The translations under genes and the position numbers were made by a program. Below, piece after piece: positions 15,563-22,645 of a stretch of 36,211 nucleotides of DNA. The notes under the pieces are model-generated. The model made no database searches. It was not told where the DNA came from and saw nothing but the letters and a program-made list of their open reading frames with translations. Location: positions 1 to 36,211 of the forward strand of contig PXSK01000027.1 of NCBI GenBank assembly GCA_003022865.1. Reading direction: 5' to 3'. Numbering within the stretch: the stretch's first letter is position 1; every line of letters starts with the position of its first letter. The stretch is from Halobacteriales archaeon SW_5_70_135. Its GTDB lineage: Archaea; Halobacteriota; Halobacteria; Halobacteriales; SW-7-71-33.

Positions 15563-17383
15563 ATGACAGAGAGCGACTCCGAGCGCGAGACCGACGGCGG
15601 CGAGGGTGAGGGCGACCTACGGACGCCCATCGTCGCCGTTCTGGGCCACGTCGACCACGGCAAGACCACGCTGCTCGACACGGTCCGCGGCTCCGCCGTC
15701 AGCGAGGCGGAAGCCGGCGCCATCACCCAGCACATCGGCGCCACGGCGGTCCCGCTGTCGGTCGTCTCGGAGATCGCCGGCGAACTCGTCGACCCGTCGG
15801 ACTTCGACCTGCCCGGCCTGCTGTTCATCGACACGCCCGGTCACCACTCGTTCACGACGCTGCGCTCCCGTGGCGGCGCCCTGGCGGACATCGCCGTGCT
15901 CGTCGTCGACGTGACCGACGGCTTCCAGCCACAGACCGAGGAGGCCGTCGAGATACTGAAGCGCACCGAGACTCCCTTCGTCGTCGCCGCGAACAAGGTC
16001 GACACCGTCCCCGGCTGGCAGTCCCGGGAGAACGCCCCGATACGGGGGGTGCTCGACGAGCAGAACGACCGCGTCACCGGTGAGTTCAACGAGCGCGTCT
16101 ACGACATCGTCGGCGACCTCTCGACGGCCGGCTTCAACGCCGACCTCTACTGGCAGGTGCCGAACTTCCAGGAGAACGTCGGCGTCGTCCCGGTCTCGGC
16201 GGTCACCGGCGAGGGACTGCCCGACCTGCTGACGGTGATGATGGGCCTCTCCCAGCGGTACATGAAGGACGCGATGGCGATCGACACCGAGGGACCGGGC
16301 GTCGGCACCGTCCTCGAGGTGACCGAGGAGAAGGGCTTCGGCGCCACCGTCGACGTCGTCCTGTACGACGGCACCGTCCGCGAGGACGACCGGATCGTCG
16401 TCGGCAGCACGACCGAGCCGATCGTCACCGACGTGCGTGCGCTGTTGCAGCCCCGCCCGCTGGCGGAGATCCGCACGGAGGACCGCTTCGAGCGGATCGC
16501 GTCGGTGTCGGCCGCGGCGGGTATCAAGATCGTCGCCCCCGACCTGGACAGGGCGATGGCCGGCGCGCCCGTCCGCGTCGTCGGCGACCGCGACGTCGAC
16601 GAGGTCGTGGCGGAGGTGCGGGCCGAACTCGCCAGCCTCGCGGTCGACACCGACGACGACGGGACCGTGCTGAAGGCGGACACGCTGGGCAGCCTGGAGG
16701 CGATGGCGAACGCGCTGCGCGAGGCCGAGGTGCCGATCATGCGCGCCGAGGTCGGCGACGTCGCTCCCCGCGACGTCACCGTCGCCGGCACCGCCGGTGA
16801 CCCCGTCCACCGCGCCGTACTCGGCTTCAACGTCGACGTGCTCGACGACGCCGCCGTCGAGGCCGACCGGGAGGACGTCGAGCTGTTCACCCACGACGTC
16901 ATCTACCGGCTCGTCGAGGAGTACGAGGCGTTCGTGGCCGGCATCGAGGAGAGTCAGCAGGAGCAGGTGCTGGAGAACATCACTCGCCCCGCTCGCTTCC
17001 GCGTGCTCGTCGACCACGTCTTCCGGCAGTCCGACCCCGCGGTGGTCGGCGTCGACGTCGTCAGCGGGACGCTGCGACGCAACGTCCCCGTCGCGCTGTT
17101 TTCGGGCGGCGAGCCCGAGCGGGTGGGGACGCTGAAGTCGATCCAGGACCAGGGCGAGGACGTCGACGAGGCCCGCGCCGGCGACAGCGTCGCCGTCTCC
17201 ATCGACGGCCCCACCGTCGGCCGCGACGTGGAGGAGGGCGACGAGCTGTGGGTCGACCTCCCCGAGAAACACGCGAAGATCCTGGAGCAAGAACTCGCCG
17301 AGGCGATCCCGGCCGACGAGCTGGAGGCGCTTTCGGCCTACCTGGAGAAACGGCGCAAGCGCGACGCCTTCTGGGGGAAGTAG
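15563..17383 (+). CDS. infB: Translation initiation factor aIF5B (IF-2)
   Basis: 606 residues; the GTPase that promotes ribosomal subunit joining. G1 GHVDHGKT (28-35), G3 DTPGH (90-94) and G4 NKVD (144-147) are intact. The typical archaeal body follows ([34 protein letters not shown], and the late IKSIQ-like [14 protein letters not shown]). The C-terminus is [15 protein letters not shown]. Its final 16 bp (17368-17383) are duplicated at 20578-20593, showing that the adjacent island integrated at the very end of this gene without changing the protein. ATG 15563 gives a short acidic leader before the G domain. Confidence 0.97.
   Translation: MTESDSERETDGGEGEGDLRTPIVAVLGHVDHGKTTLLDTVRGSAVSEAEAGAITQHIGATAVPLSVVSEIAGELVDPSDFDLPGLLFIDTPGHHSFTTLRSRGGALADIAVLVVDVTDGFQPQTEEAVEILKRTETPFVVAANKVDTVPGWQSRENAPIRGVLDEQNDRVTGEFNERVYDIVGDLSTAGFNADLYWQVPNFQENVGVVPVSAVTGEGLPDLLTVMMGLSQRYMKDAMAIDTEGPGVGTVLEVTEEKGFGATVDVVLYDGTVREDDRIVVGSTTEPIVTDVRALLQPRPLAEIRTEDRFERIASVSAAAGIKIVAPDLDRAMAGAPVRVVGDRDVDEVVAEVRAELASLAVDTDDDGTVLKADTLGSLEAMANALREAEVPIMRAEVGDVAPRDVTVAGTAGDPVHRAVLGFNVDVLDDAAVEADREDVELFTHDVIYRLVEEYEAFVAGIEESQQEQVLENITRPARFRVLVDHVFRQSDPAVVGVDVVSGTLRRNVPVALFSGGEPERVGTLKSIQDQGEDVDEARAGDSVAVSIDGPTVGRDVEEGDELWVDLPEKHAKILEQELAEAIPADELEALSAYLEKRRKRDAFWGK
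17368..17383 (+). repeat. Left attachment-type repeat in the infB 3' end
   Basis: CTTCTGGGGGAAGTAG, including the infB stop codon. It matches 20578-20593 at 15 of 16 positions (G17377 versus A20587). Beyond the island the second copy is followed by a hairpin placed as an infB terminator would be. Confidence 0.8.
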
Positions 17384-17536
17384 ACTAATTGTGTAGTCGT
17401 CTGTGCACACAATCAAATCCTGTTTAACCCATACTATCCCGCTGACCTTTTGTTGGTTCTTCCTATGTAGCCCGCTGTGAGGGCACTAACACAACTATCA
17501 GAAACAATTCAGAGAATTACTCTCTTGTCATCATAT

Positions 17537-17557
17537 GCCTTGACCAGTGATCAAGGC
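17537..17557 (-). terminator. Hairpin at the end of the nuclease-like gene
   Basis: Perfect 7-bp stem GCCTTGA/TCAAGGC with a 7-nt loop. The stop codon of the gene (17551-17553) lies in the stem. There is no strong T-run after it, so it may act as a 3'-end stabiliser instead. Confidence 0.45.
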
Positions 17558-18435
17558 AAGACAAGAACCTTGACATCAAACTCCGTGCCATCAATAGTTT
17601 GAGACCCGCTTAATTCATTTTCAAAGTTTGATCTGTCTATAATTTCTTCCTCCTCATCCCATACAATCCCATAAATTCTGTTGCAATGTTCGTGAGAGTG
17701 GTAACTCTGAATGTCTGTCTTCAACTCATCAGATATTGAGTTAGCGTGAGAACTGTCTCTCACATATTTTGCTTCTATGACCGTCGAAATACTAGAGATT
17801 ACGAAATCGATTCGTTTCGACTTTGTGCCATGTTTTGGAGTCCACTCCTCACCTCGAATGTCTGGGAATATCGGTTTAAGCAAGGCGTGGAGAAGATCCT
17901 GAACATCTTGCTCACAATTGATTTCAAAATCAGGCCGCCCCCCATCTCGATTTTTCAGTATTAATGAAGATTCATGTATGCCGTCGAAAATGTCCGATAA
18001 GATATATCTCCTGTCGCTTTCTATATCTTCATCAATCCAATCATACCGTTCGGTCTTTGTTCCGCATACTAACGATTCCAAGTCGTGTAAAAAGAATGCC
18101 GCAGGTGCGTACTGAACCTCTGGTTGCCCAACCTCCCTACAGTGTTTATTATACTCTTTTACTATGGGTTCAAACCTGTCGTCTGACAATTTCGACAATG
18201 ATTCTTCCTTATCAAAGCCTTCGTCAAGGTATCCGAGAAATTCATCATATGCCTTCAGCGAGTCTGCATATTTCACTAATTCATCTTGTTTAAATTCTAC
18301 TTTACAGAATTTAAACTCCTGTTCGCCTTCATGATAAAATTGGGTTATAATGTACCCGTGCATCTCAAGATCACGTAACTTCTCAAGATGCACTCTACTG
18401 AGATGGTTGCACTGCTTACCTAGGACTTGTGGCAC
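17551..18435 (-). CDS. PD-(D/E)XK nuclease-like protein (DpnII/MboI-type restriction endonuclease fold)
   Basis: 294 residues, A/T-rich codons. The N-terminal 100 residues (HLSRVHLEKLRDLEMHGYII) look like a winged helix plus helical linker. The C-terminal domain (about 175-290) has DLLHALLKPIFPDIRGEEWTP, KRIDFVISSISTVIEAKYVRD then SISDELKTDIQSYHSHEHC. The Asp of RIDFVI and the Glu-x-Lys of IEAKYVRD form the D...ExK catalytic signature, and the DEL..DI..Y..H pattern is typical of this family. A defence or restriction-like role is likely; no methyltransferase partner is present. The start is GTG 18435; an out-of-frame ATG lies 2 nt upstream. Confidence 0.75.
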   Translation of the reverse strand: MPQVLGKQCNHLSRVHLEKLRDLEMHGYIITQFYHEGEQEFKFCKVEFKQDELVKYADSLKAYDEFLGYLDEGFDKEESLSKLSDDRFEPIVKEYNKHCREVGQPEVQYAPAAFFLHDLESLVCGTKTERYDWIDEDIESDRRYILSDIFDGIHESSLILKNRDGGRPDFEINCEQDVQDLLHALLKPIFPDIRGEEWTPKHGTKSKRIDFVISSISTVIEAKYVRDSSHANSISDELKTDIQSYHSHEHCNRIYGIVWDEEEEIIDRSNFENELSGSQTIDGTEFDVKVLVLP

Positions 18436-18941
18436 ATCAAGAAATCATAACGAAAGAAAATAAACCTTGCTGACTCAACACAGAAAATTCCTCAGAGGCG
18501 GCTGTACACCTGCCCATGCTGGCGTATCGGAATATTTTGTGTTTCAAAATCTACACAAGTTTAAAGATATTAGCCGACGGTCGAGGCCAGCCCTGCCGAA
18601 CCATTCCATAAATCTGATAGGTAGTCACTTCGATAGGTAGCCGCTTCGCTACGGCTTGCGCGTCACTCAAACCCGACCGTCGCCACCCCCGCTACTCCGC
18701 CCCGTCAAGAGTACAGAGCGGACGGGTCCCTACTCGCGTGGCAGTACGGGTGGGTGAGCGCCCGCGTAGTGTCCGTTAGTCTTGGGCGGAGTTGGTGTAA
18801 ACACAAAGCGATAGCGGCGACCCGATTAGAATATAAGAAACAGCAGGGAACCTATATTCCCGTACAAGTTGAAGGCTGTCCGAATAATTCCCGCGAGAAT
18901 TATTCCGATGAATGTAACGCCGACGTATTTCCCCACCAAAT
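18436..18941. other. 506-bp segment of the island without a supported gene
   Basis: It holds the upstream region of the nuclease-like gene (A/T-rich, 18436-18600), then a GC-richer patch (about 18620-18760) with no recognisable product. There is a two-copy 16-bp tandem repeat at 18616-18647 (GATAGGTAGTCACTTC / GATAGGTAGCCGCTTC). A perfect 9-bp inverted repeat (GAATAATTC, 6-nt loop) lies at 18882-18905, 36 nt beyond the stop of the membrane-protein gene, a possible 3'-end structure for it. Short open frames here have no conserved look. Confidence 0.6.
18882..18905 (-). terminator. Inverted repeat downstream of the island membrane-protein gene
   Basis: GAATAATTC / GAATTATTC with loop CCGCGA: nine perfect pairs. 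Position after the stop at 18942 suggests transcription termination or mRNA protection; there is no clear T tract. Confidence 0.4.
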
Positions 18942-19548
18942 TCACCTTTTGGGATTGTCTCTATGATACCAAACAACGCCGCCCGCGACGGAACCAACGA
19001 GAATACCCAAAATCCCAATGCTATCGTTCAGACTCTTGAGAATCGTCGTCGTAAATGCTAAAGAGAAAACCACGCCGATGAATGCCCCAACTATGATTGA
19101 TATTGGGTATCCAATCGCTCCGAGTAGCCAATTAGACGATGATTGGCCTTGGTCAAAGTCAATTGATTCTTGACGGAGTTCTTCTATTGGGCGCTCACGA
19201 ACTGCCTCCAATTGGGTGAGAAATTCACATTTGAATTTCTGAGGGTCCGCCGTGATATTCGTCCAAACCGATTTTTCGGCCCATACTTTTATCAGGACTT
19301 TTCGGCCGTCTCTCGGGTCGGAGAAATCCACGTAGATGTTCTCTCCACAACTCCACAAAACCCTTGGAAAACTGACACCTGTTTTTCCGAACTACTTGAT
19401 GCGCCCCTTCCTCTATCTCAGAGATGTTCTGCGTTCTCCGAAGGGCCTCTTTCACTAATTCTCTGGCTTCATCGGGTGGATGGTTGAGTAATAGATCTGT
19501 CCTTTTTGAAGAGTATAGAGTTAATCTGGACGCTTCCCTGAGGCACAT
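18942..19548 (-). pseudogene. Frameshifted two-helix membrane protein
   Basis: The gene reads from ATG 19548 (MCLREASRLTLYSSKR, then PDEARELVKEALRRTQNIS) to a homopolymer of five A at CGGAAAAACAGG, near 19382. Beyond it the sensible protein continues one base later: TGVSFPRVLWSCGENIYVDFSDPRDGRKVLIKV, and on to a C-terminal hairpin of two membrane segments (ISIIVGAFIGVVFSLAFTT, IGILGILVGSVAGGVVW) ending at 18942. One extra A explains the break. The start overlaps the end of the upstream coiled-coil gene by 28 nt, which suggests coupling. It could be intact in related elements or reflect a sequence error. Function unknown. Confidence 0.65.
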
Positions 19549-20084
19549 CGGCCGATGACGGAATATTCCACGTCTTTGGTTAATCTGGTGAGGCGGGAAT
19601 AAACGAATGTCTCCACGGTTGTGGTCCCATCCATCGGTACGTTGTTTTGAGTGCCCTGGTGTCGCTTCGTATGGGTTGCCTCAATATGACCTGTCCGCCC
19701 TTCGATGGTCACTTTATATCCCTGCCCACCCCGACTAAAGCTATCATATGATATGGATTCAAAATTGCTAACTGCGTTTTTAAATGATGGGTTCCTTTCA
19801 AGATCCTCCAAAGTTCGATTGTAGTCTTCAAGATGGCCTATCACCCGTTCAGCATGGTAATATTCGGAGTAGGCAAGTTCAGCATTAACATCCTCTCGAA
19901 GTTCTCGAAGCCGAGTTAGATACCCCGTTGCCTCTCGGAAGAGTCGAAGAGCTTCCGTAGACTCAATCTTGTAGCCCTCACGCTTCCTCTCGGCAACACC
20001 TGCCCGTCGCATCGCATCCAAGTGTTCATCAAATATCTCCCGCAATTCCTCTGCTATCTTTTTTTCATACTCATCGGAACCCAT
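19521..20084 (-). CDS. Coiled-coil protein of the island, unknown function
   Basis: 187 residues starting MGSDEYEKKIAEELREIFDEH. The first 110 residues are strongly helical and charged (LRLFREATGYLTRLRELRED, HLEDYNRTLEDLERNPSFKNA) and probably form a coiled coil. The last 75 are beta-like (GYKVTIEGRTGHIEATHTKRH, TTTVETFVYSRLTRLTKD). A TATA-like TATTATATG lies about 27 nt upstream, so it is the first gene of a two-gene unit with the overlapping membrane protein. Pairing of a soluble coiled-coil sensor with a two-helix membrane protein is seen in some phage-defence modules, but nothing here proves that. Confidence 0.65.
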   Translation of the reverse strand: MGSDEYEKKIAEELREIFDEHLDAMRRAGVAERKREGYKIESTEALRLFREATGYLTRLRELREDVNAELAYSEYYHAERVIGHLEDYNRTLEDLERNPSFKNAVSNFESISYDSFSRGGQGYKVTIEGRTGHIEATHTKRHQGTQNNVPMDGTTTVETFVYSRLTRLTKDVEYSVIGRCASGKRPD

Positions 20085-20105
20085 ATTGTTGACTTCTGGA
20101 CGATT

Positions 20106-20116
20106 CGCATATAATA
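20106..20116 (-). promoter_or_regulatory. TATA-like box of the island two-gene unit
   Basis: Minus strand CTTATTATATG-like block centred about 27 nt before ATG 20084. Confidence 0.5.
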
Positions 20117-20155
20117 AGTTCCCCAGTAGCGTCAGTCGCGCAACCCGTTCTCAGA

Positions 20156-20509
20156 TCAATGCGAGTGACATCTAGCATGAGGTAGTGCGCCGTATACATC
20201 GGAGAACATCTTGTTAGGGATACCACCCTGGGAAAGCATGGTGTCGTGCATGTTCTCAAGGCGGTCCTCTATCGCTTCGAGGGCGCTTCCGTTGTCCTCA
20301 ACACCGTTTAGAATGTCGTCTATCCGCCCGTTCGCTTCAACCGTCTGCGGGCCGTCGAAAGGGATATTCCCGTCCGACGCACCACTGATTTCCTTCTCCA
20401 CCGCGGCGCGGATTAGCTTCGACATGTTGCCGTCGTGCTCCGCTTCGGCGTGGTTGACTCACTTTTCGTGCTGGGATTCACCGACGCGAATATGCACTTG
20501 TTCGCTCAT
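20156..20509 (-). pseudogene. Ribbon-helix-helix-like regulator relic with a nonsense codon
   Basis: Read from ATG 20509 the frame gives MSEQVHIRVGESQHEK, a TGA at 20461-20459, then VNHAEAEHDGNMSKLIRAAVEKEISG and a long helical tail (VEANGRIDDILNGVEDNGSA, LEAIEDRLENMHDTMLSQ). The first 45 residues have a strand followed by two helices, as in CopG-like DNA-binding proteins. TGA is one base from TGG, and Trp is frequent at this place in such proteins. An internal ATG (20425) could restart a fragment without the DNA-binding strand. The C-terminus after DVYGALP also looks cut. Such proteins commonly sit near the end of haloarchaeal integrated elements. Confidence 0.65.
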
Positions 20510-20577
20510 CGTTCACACTCGAAGCCACAGGTTCCACCCGCTTAGTTGTATTAATGATTGTATACACTATTCGTTGG

Positions 20578-20593
20578 CTTCTGGGGAAAGTAG
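20578..20593 (+). repeat. Right attachment-type repeat of the island
   Basis: CTTCTGGGGAAAGTAG, 15/16 identical to the infB 3' end (17368-17383). It ends the A/T-rich segment exactly; GC-rich core sequence resumes at the next base. Confidence 0.8.
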
Positions 20594-20594
20594 T

Positions 20595-20611
20595 CCGGCG
20601 GGTCACGCCGG
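20595..20611. terminator. Hairpin next to the island end, probably the displaced infB terminator
   Basis: CCGGCG-GGTCA-CGCCGG, a perfect 6-bp GC stem starting 1 nt after the repeated stop codon. In the pre-insertion chromosome it would directly follow infB. It also lies 15 bp beyond the stop of the convergent methyltransferase gene. Confidence 0.5.
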
Positions 20612-20625
20612 CTCTCGTCGACATG

Positions 20626-21474
20626 TCACGCCGGCAGTCGCGCCCGCAGCGAGAAGGTAAAGGGGAGGTCGTACTCCAGTCCGGGCAGATACCACCGGCC
20701 GTCGCGCTCCTCCATGGCGTCGAACCGCTGGAAGAACGACCACGGGTGGTCGTGCCAGCACTCGACGCGCAGCCCCGCCTCTACGAGCGCCGTGACGATC
20801 TCGCCAGGTGGGTGCGAGAAGCCGTGCTTGCGCCAGCTGTCGAGACCGAAGTTCCAGCCGGCGTAGGAGCCGTCGTGCTCGACGCTCCGGGCGCCCTCGT
20901 CGAAGTACGGCCCCGCCAGCCGGAGGTCGTCGGCGGTGCTCTCGTGGCCGAACGGCGCGGCGAAGGGGTGGCCGTCCGCTATGTAGAAGACGCCGCCCGG
21001 TTCGAGGTGGGCGGCGACCGTCTCCGCCCACTCGGCGAGCGCGGGCAGCCAGTAGATCGTCCCGTAGGAGGTGAACACGACCTCGAACGTCCGGTCCAGC
21101 TCTACCTCGCGCACGTCGCGCTCGACGAAGCGTGCCCGCTCGGGGTCGACGCCCGCCCGATCACGGATCTCGCGGGCGGTCTCGACGGCGGTCGGCGCGA
21201 AGTCGACGCCCGTCGCCGCCGCGACGCCCTCGTCGCGGACCCACGAGAGCGTGTCCAGCCCGAGGTGACACTGCAGATGTAGCATCGTGCGCTCGGCGGC
21301 GTCGAGCTCCTCGCGTTCGAGGCGGCGCAGCGTCGACTCGCCCCGGAGAAAGCCCTCGACGTCGTACGCGTCGGTGTCGGGGTGGTGTTCGGCGAGCTCG
21401 TCCCAGTGGGCGCGGTTCTCGGCGACGCAGGTCTCGTGGTCCGGCGGGTCGCCGGCGGTGTCGTCCGGGGTCAT
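20626..21474 (-). CDS. Class I SAM-dependent methyltransferase
   Basis: 282 residues from ATG 21474. Motif I is the variant MLHLQCHLGLDTLSWVRDEG, found in a well-spread group where the usual Gly-Cys-Gly is replaced by Gln-Cys-His. Other landmarks are ATGVDFAPTAVETAREIRDRAGV (acidic end of strand 2), FVERDVREVEL (Asp of motif III) and FEVVFTSYGTIYWLPALAEWAETVAAHLEPGGVFYIAD. A C-terminal region, EYDLPFTFSLRARLPA, closes the sheet. The substrate is unknown. The frame is open far upstream, but that part overlaps the divergent Lrp gene. Confidence 0.9.
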   Translation of the reverse strand: MTPDDTAGDPPDHETCVAENRAHWDELAEHHPDTDAYDVEGFLRGESTLRRLEREELDAAERTMLHLQCHLGLDTLSWVRDEGVAAATGVDFAPTAVETAREIRDRAGVDPERARFVERDVREVELDRTFEVVFTSYGTIYWLPALAEWAETVAAHLEPGGVFYIADGHPFAAPFGHESTADDLRLAGPYFDEGARSVEHDGSYAGWNFGLDSWRKHGFSHPPGEIVTALVEAGLRVECWHDHPWSFFQRFDAMEERDGRWYLPGLEYDLPFTFSLRARLPA

Positions 21475-21594
21475 GCTTTCGGGGTCGTGAGAGCGCGCTA
21501 TGGGCGTTCGGGTGGCTTGCGACGGTGTCACGGGGGAGCCGTCACGACGGGCGTGACGAAAGGTCCATGTCGCCGCCGGTTCAGAACGAGCGGG

Positions 21595-22062
21595 ATGGCG
21601 GACTCGCGTCTGGACCCGATCGACAGACGGATCATTTACGAACTGCAGCGGGACGCTCGACACACCTCGGCGAGCGAGATCGCCGAGTCGCTGGACGTCT
21701 CGGCCCGGACTGTCCGTAACCACATCGACCGTCTGGAGGAGCGCGGCGTCATCGAGGGGTACGACGTCAGCGTGAACTACGAGACCGCCGGCTATCAGCT
21801 GCACACGGTCATCGTCTGTACGGCGCCGATCCCGCAGCGGGAGGCGCTCGCCCGGCGGGCGCTCGAGGTCGACGGCGTCGTCGCCGTCCGCGAGGTGATG
21901 ACCGGCGAGGAAAACCTCTACGTCGAGGTCGTCGGCGTCGACGGCAACGACCTCAGCCGGATCGGCCGCGACCTGGCCGACCTCGGCCTGGAGATCGCCG
22001 ACGAGGACATCATCCGCAGCGAGCGCCGGGCCGTCTTCGACGGCTTCGACGACCGGGACTGA
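21595..22062 (+). CDS. Lrp/AsnC family transcriptional regulator
   Basis: 155 residues. Helix-turn-helix at about 8-55 (LDPIDRRIIYELQRDARHTS, ASEIAESLDVSARTVRNHID, RLEERGVIEGYDVSVNYETA). A RAM-like ligand domain follows (HTVIVCTAPIPQREALARRA then VVAVREVMTGEENLYVEVVG). Such proteins respond to amino acids or other small effectors. It lies directly ahead of the TrkA-N/permease pair, and palindromes between them (22102-22146) are candidate operators, so it may control that operon. Confidence 0.93.
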   Translation: MADSRLDPIDRRIIYELQRDARHTSASEIAESLDVSARTVRNHIDRLEERGVIEGYDVSVNYETAGYQLHTVIVCTAPIPQREALARRALEVDGVVAVREVMTGEENLYVEVVGVDGNDLSRIGRDLADLGLEIADEDIIRSERRAVFDGFDDRD

Positions 22063-22101
22063 GCCGCCACGTTCCGCGACCGAAATTCGACTCGGCTTAG
22101 A

Positions 22102-22146
22102 TTCCGGACCGGAACTCCGGACGCTACTCTTATACTGTTCCGGAAC
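22102..22146 (+). promoter_or_regulatory. Promoter with two palindromes ahead of the TrkA-N/permease operon
   Basis: TTCCGGACCGGAA (22102-22114) and GTTCCGGAAC (22137-22146) share TTCCGGAA-type half sites. They flank a TATA-like CTTATACT (22129-22136). One palindrome is just upstream of the TATA box and the other just downstream, a layout suited to regulation by a dimer such as the neighbouring Lrp protein. Confidence 0.5.
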
Positions 22147-22193
22147 GTGCGGGTCGTACGAGCCGGCGCCGCCGAGCGCCGGACCCGACCGAC

Positions 22194-22643
22194 ATGTCAC
22201 CACCGAGTCTCAGAGAGCGGGTGATCGGCGAGAGCGACCGACCGGACGTGCTGGTGGTCGGTGAGGGACACGTCACGGTCGCACTGCTCGAAGAGTTGAC
22301 GGAGGTCTCGCTCACGGCCGTCACCGACGACCCGGTCGTCGCCCGGCACGTCACAGCGGACGACCGGTCGGTGACGGTCGTGGAGGGGGACCCCTCGACG
22401 GCGGAGACGCTCCGGGCGGCCGACGCCGGGAGCGCCGACCTGGCGGTGGTGACACTCAGGACCGACGCACGGACGATGCTGGTCGCCCGACTGCTGCGCG
22501 GGCGGTTCGACGCCGACGTGGTGTCGACGGTGGGTGACCCGGCGGTCGGGTCGACCGCCGACATCGAGACGGTCTGTGTTCCCGAGGCGGTCACGGAGCG
22601 ACTCGGCGGACTGCTCGAGGAGCGGTACTCCCTGTTCGAGTAA
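22194..22643 (+). CDS. TrkA-N-like (RCK) nucleotide-binding regulatory protein
   Basis: 149 residues with a Rossmann-like fold: VLVVGEGHVTVALLEEL (a loosened GxGxxG, reading GEGHVT), VTVVEGDPSTAETLRAADAG, SADLAVVTLRTDARTMLVARL. This layout is that of the TrkA-N domain, which gates K+ channels and transporters by binding NAD(H) or nucleotides. The loosened glycine loop makes ligand binding uncertain. Its stop is 2 bp before the start of the permease gene, so the two are cotranscribed and it is probably a regulator of that permease. Confidence 0.8.
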   Translation: MSPPSLRERVIGESDRPDVLVVGEGHVTVALLEELTEVSLTAVTDDPVVARHVTADDRSVTVVEGDPSTAETLRAADAGSADLAVVTLRTDARTMLVARLLRGRFDADVVSTVGDPAVGSTADIETVCVPEAVTERLGGLLEERYSLFE

Positions 22644-22645
22644 CC

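Larger units (their letters stand above)
17384..20593. mobile_element. 3.2-kb A/T-rich integrated island at the 3' end of infB
   Basis: Base composition drops sharply right after the infB stop and recovers right after the second repeat copy. The island is bounded by 16-bp direct repeats. Content: a PD-(D/E)XK nuclease-like gene, an untranslated GC-richer segment, a frameshifted two-helix membrane protein, a coiled-coil protein and a ribbon-helix-helix relic with a nonsense codon. All are on the minus strand. No integrase, replication protein or tRNA is visible, so it is a cut-down or satellite element. Site-specific recombination at a protein gene's 3' end, rather than a tRNA, is inferred from the repeats. 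Confidence 0.78.

Noticed and set aside
15617-17416. 599-residue open frame antisense to infB
   Set aside because: It mirrors the codon pattern of infB in GC-rich DNA; the translation is Asp/Val/Gly-rich and has no domain.
18616-18647. CRISPR array or replication-origin repeats in the island
   Set aside because: There are only two adjacent 16-bp units with no spacers, and no initiator gene nearby.
18754-18966. 70-residue plus-strand open frame in the island
   Set aside because: It has a GTG start and mixed composition, overlaps the 3' end of the membrane gene and shows no motif.
19370-19395. Programmed frameshift at the A5 run of the island membrane gene
   Set aside because: The shift needed is +1, and AAA AAC is a minus-one slippery motif; a one-base insertion is simpler.
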